NCBI GenBank assembly: GCA_027485615.1
Contig: JAIXQS010000032.1
Location: forward strand, 1 to 64,000
Origin: Verrucomicrobiaceae bacterium
GTDB lineage: Bacteria > Verrucomicrobiota > Verrucomicrobiia > Verrucomicrobiales > Akkermansiaceae
Direction: 5' to 3'
DNA length: 64,000 nt
The notes below the pieces were generated by a model that saw only the letters and a program-made list of their open reading frames with translations, had not been told where the DNA came from and did not search any database. The number at the start of each line of letters is the position of its first letter. The stretch's first letter is position 1. Positions 32,568 to 38,800 of the stretch are shown piece after piece. Position numbers and translations under genes: made by a program.

Positions 32568-33865
32568 AGCCATCGAAGAAAAGCCCCTTCAATGGCAAGT
32601 TTGCAAAAAAAGCCCCTTCAATGGAGACGGAAAAAGCCCCTTCAATGGCAGAGGAAAAAGCCCCTTCATATTATCTACCAGCGGTGCTTCTTGGAGTGGT
32701 GGGGAAGGATGGAATGAGGAACCTACTCGCCTCGAAGAATCAAAAAGAATGGCAATCGGAAAAACGAGTTGGCGGCTTGCTTTTGCTAATCGACTTTATT
32801 GCCCGCAAAGGCGGAACCGTTTCCATTTCATCCGAACTATCTCGGCAATACGTCTCGACCTTTAAGCGGGCAAAGAATCCTGGCACCATCAAGCAACCGC
32901 TAGCCCTGCTTTTTCACCTCGGCATTCTTGAGATAGTCCAGAAGGCCGTTGTCGCCCCGCACAGCAAAGCCTCGGCCAAGTATCGCCTAAGCCCCGCACA
33001 CGGCAAACCTCGGCCAATCGAAGCGGCAATTTCACGGCAACAGGCTGAGAAGCAGGCGACAGCAACAGAGCGGCAGGAAACACGCCTCAACAGCAGGCAC
33101 CGCACACGGGCAAGGATACTCGCAGACCTTCAAACGCTCGCCTTGTCACCCGAGGGCAACCGCCTTGCCGCACAGATGCTTGTCGCAGGCGAAAAAGCAC
33201 AAGGCATTGGCAAACTCTGGGAGCCATTAAATGACCGCGCACGTCACAAGGTAACCTTCGACCGCAGCGGCACCGCCCATCACTTCGCCATGTATTGCCC
33301 TCGGGAATTGAAGCCGCACCTCACCCTTGGAGGAAAGACCGTTGCCCTTGTCGATATGAAGGCCGCGCACCTTGTCGCCCTGCTATGCGTCGGCAGAGTC
33401 CGCGTCTCATGGATGGCAGAGCAAGGGCGCGACACTCAAGACCTCGAAGCCGAGCTTGCCCGTTACAAGGCGACACTCGAAACCTCGGACATTTACGAAG
33501 CCCTTGGAGGTTCGGCAGACAGAAAGAAGTTCAAGCTCACCCTGCTTGCTTCGCTCAACATGGCGACATCGAAGGCGCGACACTTGCCGCCATATCAGAG
33601 CCTCAAGAGCGCCTTCCCTCGGCTTGTCGGCATTATCGAAGACCTCAAGAAAAACGACCATCGCAGCCTCTCGAAGCAACTTCAATTTTTCACGGCACAA
33701 ATCATCGAAGCCGCGACATACGAAGCGCAAGCCCTCGACATCGCCTGCTTGCCAGACACGGACGCTCTGATTGTCCCTCACTCATTTGAGAACCTGGCTC
33801 GAACGCTTCTCAATAACTCCATTCGCGAAGTGACAACTCTCGACCTCGAAAGCCCGCACCCATGA
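32564..33865 (+). CDS. Predicted polymerase, TV-Pol-like (family A palm), of the element
   Basis: This is a 433-residue protein. After a repetitive N-terminus (residues 5-36) comes a winged-helix-like region (LLLLIDFIARKGGTVSISSELSRQYVST...LFHLGILEIV). The C-terminal half has the layout of the phage/transposon polymerase family related to DNA polymerase A and T7 RNA polymerase. CPRELKPHLTLGG leads to motif A VALVDMKAAHLVALL (Asp near 265), DIYEALGG (near 308), a Lys-rich motif B RKKFKLTLLASLN, then LSKQLQFFTAQIIEAA and motif C PDTDALIVP (near 396-405). The family call is by pattern and should be tested. It would make the element self-priming or self-replicating. Confidence 0.6.
   Translation: MKPSKKSPFNGKFAKKAPSMETEKAPSMAEEKAPSYYLPAVLLGVVGKDGMRNLLASKNQKEWQSEKRVGGLLLLIDFIARKGGTVSISSELSRQYVSTFKRAKNPGTIKQPLALLFHLGILEIVQKAVVAPHSKASAKYRLSPAHGKPRPIEAAISRQQAEKQATATERQETRLNSRHRTRARILADLQTLALSPEGNRLAAQMLVAGEKAQGIGKLWEPLNDRARHKVTFDRSGTAHHFAMYCPRELKPHLTLGGKTVALVDMKAAHLVALLCVGRVRVSWMAEQGRDTQDLEAELARYKATLETSDIYEALGGSADRKKFKLTLLASLNMATSKARHLPPYQSLKSAFPRLVGIIEDLKKNDHRSLSKQLQFFTAQIIEAATYEAQALDIACLPDTDALIVPHSFENLARTLLNNSIREVTTLDLESPHP
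32581..32668 (+). repeat. Iteron-like direct repeats (AAGCCCCTTCAATGG, four copies)
   Basis: Copies begin at 32581, 32610, 32634 and 32658; the fourth is truncated after 11 bp. Spacing is 29, 24 and 24 bp. The first copy is read in a different frame from the others (KSPFNG versus KAPSM), so the conservation is at the DNA level rather than in the protein. Confidence 0.7.
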
Positions 33866-33972
33866 TTCCAGAAACCGCCCTTGCCATCTCTCAAGCCCTT
33901 CGATGGCTACTTGCCCGCCTCCAAGCCAAACGCCCCGTACAAGCCATCCTCAGAGCAACTAAAGAGGATTAA
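33862..33972 (+). CDS. Very small ORF of the element (36 aa)
   Basis: This ORF starts with ATGA overlap on the polymerase-like gene and ends with TAATG overlap on the next ORF, which supports it as a real coding link. The product is amphipathic (ALAISQALRWLLARLQAKR), possibly a helix that binds protein or membrane. No family is recognised. Confidence 0.45.
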   Translation: MIPETALAISQALRWLLARLQAKRPVQAILRATKED

Positions 33973-34142
33973 TGGAAACCGCTCGATATACCTCGCCTCC
34001 ATCTAAAATCCACCGCCTTCACAACGCCCAGACGGCTAGGGAAAACTTGCCAGTATCGGAAGCAAACCTCACCGCCGAGCAACGAGCAGAAGGCCAGCGT
34101 CTAGCCACGGAATGGCAGGCAGCGTTTGAAAAGAAGCGTTGA
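33972..34142 (+). CDS. Small ORF of the element (56 aa)
   Basis: This 56-residue charged protein overlaps the preceding stop (TAATG). Its end, NLTAEQRAEGQRLATEWQAAF plus KKR, is helical. A near-copy of its last codons (AAFEK...) recurs at 34938-34970, suggesting a decayed duplicate. No family is recognised. Confidence 0.45.
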   Translation: METARYTSPPSKIHRLHNAQTARENLPVSEANLTAEQRAEGQRLATEWQAAFEKKR

Positions 34143-34177
34143 TTAGTAAAACCGTAATTTATGCCACACACGCTGTA

Positions 34178-34777
34178 TTATTTATCATCCAATTTTAACG
34201 CAAGTCTCAAATCTTCCTTCAAAAATCCCTCCCATATTGCACCTGACCAGAGATGCCATGCGACATGAACAGTCTTGTCCTTCCATACAAATACATGTGA
34301 TTTTTCCTCAAAAACAAAAGGAACCGGTGATTTTGCGACATAAGTACTCAGATATTGTTCCATGTTGTTTTGTTCGAGCGCCATGCAAATTTGCACCCAT
34401 GCGAATGTTTCTTCTTCATGGTTACCTTTAATTCTCGCATTCTTTATATCATCTAGATGGCTTTGCATGCTATCCATGGCTTTTCTTATATGAAATAAAT
34501 TATATTCTAAGCTATTTCTAAATTTGTTATACCTGTTCATCGGATAGTTATTCTCAAAAATTTCTGTTTGCTCGGAAATTACCCATTCTTTTTCTTTGGG
34601 TGTCAGTGTCGGCATTACGCGATCAAGACTCGCTAATGTCTCAACCAAGACAGGATAAGCATTCTCTGCTGTAGTTCCTTCAGCTCTAACCGCTCCTGCT
34701 GGCTTCCTGACTCCTATTTGAGCATTTGATAATTCCACTAGTAAGCTCGAAAACAAAATAATGATGACGATTTTCAT
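34178..34777 (-). CDS. AT-rich secreted cargo protein of the element
   Basis: This 199-residue protein has a signal peptide (MKIVIIILFSSLLVELSNAQ). The mature part is helical with conserved-looking Trp/Phe (EKSHVFVWKDKTVHVAWHLWSGAIWEGFLKEDL). Its base composition is clearly more AT-rich than the surrounding genome and its codon use differs, pointing to recent transfer. It is the only gene on the minus strand of the element and lies at the cargo position far from the integrase. Function is unknown. Confidence 0.65.
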   Translation of the reverse strand: MKIVIIILFSSLLVELSNAQIGVRKPAGAVRAEGTTAENAYPVLVETLASLDRVMPTLTPKEKEWVISEQTEIFENNYPMNRYNKFRNSLEYNLFHIRKAMDSMQSHLDDIKNARIKGNHEEETFAWVQICMALEQNNMEQYLSTYVAKSPVPFVFEEKSHVFVWKDKTVHVAWHLWSGAIWEGFLKEDLRLALKLDDK

Positions 34778-34783
34778 GCTAAG

Positions 34784-35497
34784 TTAAATGTAATGAAAGT
34801 TATGCGTTAAAGACGGGGCGGATTCAACCGGCCAGCGCAATCGTGAGATGACTTCTGAATATGTCATCCGGGGTTTTGGAGTCAATGCAAATCCTCGGGC
34901 GTGAGTTGAGCTTGTCCTGAACCGCCATAAGTTCCCCATGGCAGCGTTTGAAAAAATGCAGGCGGAGAAATAAACGCGTATCTGGTCAAACTGTGTCGTA
35001 TTCCGCACTTTTTTAGGCTGGTAGTAATGGGTTTCTGCGCGCATCTTGAAATCCATAACTCATTTATCTTTAGTGATTTACGAGTAAATAAGGCGGATTT
35101 ATCAAGCATCCATAAGCCATGTGAGAATTTGCCGTAGAATCGCGCAGCCCATCCCGCAATGGGAATCATCCCCGCCGATTTAATTGCCGACAAATAGAGT
35201 TCCGCCATTGCCGGGATTTTTCGGGAGGTGAGAACCGCTTAATAGATGGAATGCCGCACCCAAGCCCGACCGCCCCCCCGGTGCCATCGCCTCGTCCAGC
35301 GTGCACGGATTGCCGTTGCCATCCCGTTGCCACGCATTGGATGAGGGTTTCCACGAAGAGGCACTCAAATATCCTGAGCAGTGCGCCACTCATGTGAAAA
35401 AATCCCCGATTCGTTTCATTTCTTTCCTCTCCCCATTCCATCCCGCACTCAAAAAACGGTGAATCGCCGCGTCCTTTGTGCCGCAAGGGATTCCCGA
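34784..35497. other. Non-coding right end of the integrative element
   Basis: I find no convincing gene in these ~700 bp. Open frames here lack a start in context and family patterns. The stretch holds a short relic (34938-34970) that matches the 3' end of the 56-residue ORF at 33972, which suggests decay of duplicated element genes. Confidence 0.5.
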
Positions 35498-35515
35498 GTT
35501 GCCAGTTAGTTGCCA
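35498..35515. promoter_or_regulatory. Candidate integrase arm-binding site (right)
   Basis: This is an identical 18-bp copy of the left site (30176-30193), in the same orientation, 107 bp inside the right attachment repeat. Two GTTGCCA boxes lie 11 bp apart. Confidence 0.6.
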
Positions 35516-35572
35516 GTATTGAACGCAATCGTGTGCATTTCCGTGCGTTTACCGCCCGCGTCGCTAGACCAA

Positions 35573-35613
35573 GAAAAAAGCCCTAATCCCTTTATTTACA
35601 AGGTCTTAGGGCT
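35573..35613 (-). terminator. Terminator behind tRNA-Cys
   Basis: On the minus strand AGCCCTAA pairs with TTAGGGCT around a 19-nt loop and is followed by a run of six T. It lies inside the integrative element, so the element supplies a terminator for the tRNA. Confidence 0.65.
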
Positions 35614-35621
35614 GAAATTGA

Positions 35622-35671
35622 TGGAGGCGGAGGTGGGAATCGAACCCACGAATGACGGTTTTGCAAACCAT
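35622..35671. repeat. attR, 50-bp repeat within tRNA-Cys
   Basis: This copy is identical to the left copy at 30093-30142. It covers the tRNA from CCA into the anticodon loop. Confidence 0.93.
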
Positions 35672-35696
35672 TGCCTTACCACTTGGCTACTCCGCC
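35622..35696 (-). tRNA. tRNA-Cys (anticodon GCA)
   Basis: The acceptor GGCGGAG pairs with CTCCGCC, followed by discriminator U and an encoded CCA. The anticodon stem ATGGT/ACCGT surrounds TTGCAAA with anticodon GCA, and the T arm is GTGGGTTCGAATCCCAC. The discriminator U is typical for tRNA-Cys. The 3' half is shared with the integrative element's attachment site. Confidence 0.96.
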
Positions 35697-35824
35697 GTTG
35701 TCCTGCAACGGGAGGCGATTGATTACGCCCCCGCCCCCCGCCTGTCAATCACCGGATTTTCCCGAAAAATTTCCCGATCCCGCACTTCCGCTGGCGGCGG
35801 GGCGTTTCCCGCCTAGTCTGCCGC

Positions 35825-38800
35825 GTGCCGAAAAAGACGCAGAAAGAAAGAAAGCCCCCCGTCATCGCCCTCCGTGGTTGCCGCCAGCATAACCTCCAGG
35901 GCTTCGACCTCGACATCCCGCTCGGGAAACTCACCGTCGTCACCGGCCCTTCCGGATCGGGGAAATCCTCGCTCGCTTTCCACACCCTCTATGCCGAGGG
36001 CCAGCGCCGCTACGTGGAGACCTTCTCGCCATACGTCCGGCAGTTCTTCGACCGCATGGACAAGCCGCTCGTCGATTCCATCGAGGGCATCCCGCCGGCC
36101 ATCGCCATCGAGCAGAAAAACCACGTCCGCACCACCCGCTCCACCGTCGGAACGCTCACCGAGATCAACGATTACCTGAAGCTCCTCTTCGCCCGCCTCG
36201 CCATCGGCTACGATCCGAACACCGGCGATGAAATCCGCCCGGACTCGCCCGAATCCGCCGCCAAATGGACCACGGAAAACCTGAAAGGCGCGGACATCCT
36301 CGTCACGTTCCCCATCCCCGTCCCGGCCGACGCGAACCCCGGGGAACTCTTCCCCTTCCTCAGCTCCCAAGGCTACCTCCGCGTCCTCATAAACGGCGAA
36401 ACGATCCGCACCGATGCCACGCCGCCCGCCAAAATCCCCCGCGTCATCCAGGTCATCCAGGATCGCCTGAAAATCTCCCCCGCCAACCAATCCCGCCTCC
36501 TCGAAGCCCTCGAAGCCGCCTTCCACCTCGGAAAAGGCCACGCCTCCATCCACGATCCAAAATCCACGATCTCGGAGTCGTTCACGACAAGTTGGACGAA
36601 CCCGAAAACCGGCTTCACCCTCCGCGCCCCCACGCCCGCACTTTTCTCCTTCAATTCCCCGGTCGGAGCCTGCCCGAAATGCCGCGGCTTCGGACGCGTC
36701 ATCGGCATCGATCTGGAAAAATCCGTCCCCGACACCACGCTCTCCATCAAACAGGGAGCCATCAAGCCCTTCCAAGGCGACCGCGGCGAGGAGTGCCAGC
36801 GCGACCTTATCCGCAACTGCCGCGAGCGCGGCATCGACATCAGCGAGCCATGGGAAGACCTCGACGAAGACACCCGCGAATGGATCTACTACGGAGACCG
36901 TAGGACAACCTCCCCCGAAGACCTGGAGGAACTCTGGCAATCCGGCGGCTGGTATGGCGTGAAGGGGTTCTTCGATTGGCTGGAAACGAAAGCCTACAAG
37001 ATGCACGTCCGCGTCTTCCTCTCCCGCTACCGCTCCTACACCACCTGCGACGCCTGTCGCGGCAAACGCCTCCAACCCGAATCCCTCTGCTTCAAGATCG
37101 AAGGCAAATCCCTCCCAGACCTCTGGGCGATGTCCATCGGAGACCTCCTCCCCTTCTTCCAAAATCAACAATCCAAAATCAACAATCATCAATCATCAAT
37201 CTCTTCCGACTCCACCCTAAAACTCGTCCTAACAGAAATCGTTTCCCGCCTCCACTACCTCGAACAAGTGGGGTTGGGCTACCTCACCCTCGACCGCCAG
37301 ACCCGCACCCTTTCCGGAGGCGAAGTCGAGCGCGTCAACCTCACCACCTGCCTCGGCGCCTCCCTGACCGGCACTCTCTTCGTCCTCGACGAGCCCACCG
37401 TCGGCCTCCACCCCCGCGACATCGACCGCCTCGTCGGCGTCATGCACGGCCTCCGCGACAAGGGAAACACCCTGGTCGTTGTCGAGCACGAGCAAACCGT
37501 CATGCAGGCCGCAGACAACCTCATCGACATTGGTCCGGCGGCGGGAGCGCATGGCGGCAACATCATCTTTCACGGGCCGCCGCCTGGGTTTGCTGGTGTT
37601 CAGTGTTCAGTTGGCAGGAAGAACCAGTCTGCGAAACCGGCATCTTCCCTGAAACCTGAAACCTCCAACCTAGCAAACTCCAGAGGAACCTCACCCTGGC
37701 TCACCGGCGAAAAATCCATCCCCATCCCGAAAACCCGCCGCAAGCCCGACAATCAGAAACTCACCGTAACAGGCGCAACCCGCCACAACATCCGCAAGCT
37801 CGACGCCGAGATCCCTCTCGGCCTTTTCGTCTGCCTCACCGGCGTATCCGGCTCCGGTAAATCCACCTTCGCCCACGAAATCCTTTATCTCAACATCGCC
37901 CGAAAAATGGGCATCGAGACCGACGGCGATCCCGCGCCCATCAAGGAACTACTGGGAACCCAGTATCTCAGCGGCGTCGAGCTGGTCGATCAGACCGCCG
38001 TCGCCCGCACTCCGCGCTCCACCCCCGCCGTTTTCCTCGGAGCCTTCGATCCCATCCGCCAGCTCTTCGCCTGCACCGAGGAGGCGAAAGCCCGCGACCT
38101 GAAGACCGGCTTCTTCTCCTTCAACTCCGGCGAAGGCCGCTGCGACCGCTGCGCCGGGAACGGCTACGAAAAGGTCGAGATGCAGTTCCTTTCCGATCTC
38201 TACGTCACCTGCCCGGATTGCGAAGGACGCCGCTACAAGCCCTCGACCTTGGAATTCCTCTACCGCGGCAAATCCATCCACGGCATCCTCGAGTTCACCG
38301 TTACCGAAGCCATCGAATTCTACGAAAACACCGACGGAGCACCGCCGTCCCATGCCAAGCGCCACCAGCAGATCATCCAAATCCTCGCACCGCTCGTCGA
38401 GGTCGGCCTCGGCTACCTCAAGCTCGGCCAGCCCCTCAACACGCTCTCCGGCGGCGAATCCCAGCGCCTCAAGCTCTGCCAGCTTCTCTCATCTTCTCTT
38501 CCTGAAAACTCAAAAATCAAAACTGGCAAACTGCTCATCTTGGATGAGCCTACCACCGGCCTCCATTTCTCCGACATCCAGAACCTCCTCTCCGTCTTCC
38601 AGAAACTCGTCGATTCCGGCCACTCCCTCCTCGTCATCGAGCATAACCTCGACGTCATCAAATCCGCCGACTGGATCCTAGACCTCGGCCCCGAGGCCGG
38701 CCAGCACGGCGGCCAACTCGTCGCCCAAGGCACCCCGGAAACCATCGCGAAAACCCAAACCCCCTCCGCCAAATACATCCGCGAAGCCTTGGGAATTACC

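Larger units (their letters stand above)
30093..35671. mobile_element. Integrative element inserted in tRNA-Cys (~5.5 kb)
   Basis: The element is bounded by identical 50-bp direct repeats (30093-30142 and 35622-35671) that correspond to the 3' part of tRNA-Cys, including CCA. The left copy has no tRNA 5' half; the right copy completes an intact tRNA. Inside are a tyrosine integrase next to the left end, an excisionase-like protein, a predicted polymerase with iterons, several short overlapping genes and an AT-rich secreted protein. It has no capsid, conjugation or relaxase gene, so it is a minimal element, perhaps a satellite that depends on a helper for transfer. Confidence 0.9.

Noticed and set aside
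34882..35208. A possible 108-residue minus-strand gene at the right end of the element
   Set aside because: Composition is not coding-like, no motif is seen, and nothing in front of the start supports translation. It overlaps a relic of another ORF.
35813..37192. Long minus-strand open frame opposite the 5' part of uvrA
   Set aside because: It is a mirror of the GC-rich uvrA coding strand: acidic, Gly/Val/Asp-biased composition, no family pattern, and the sense strand has full UvrA motifs.
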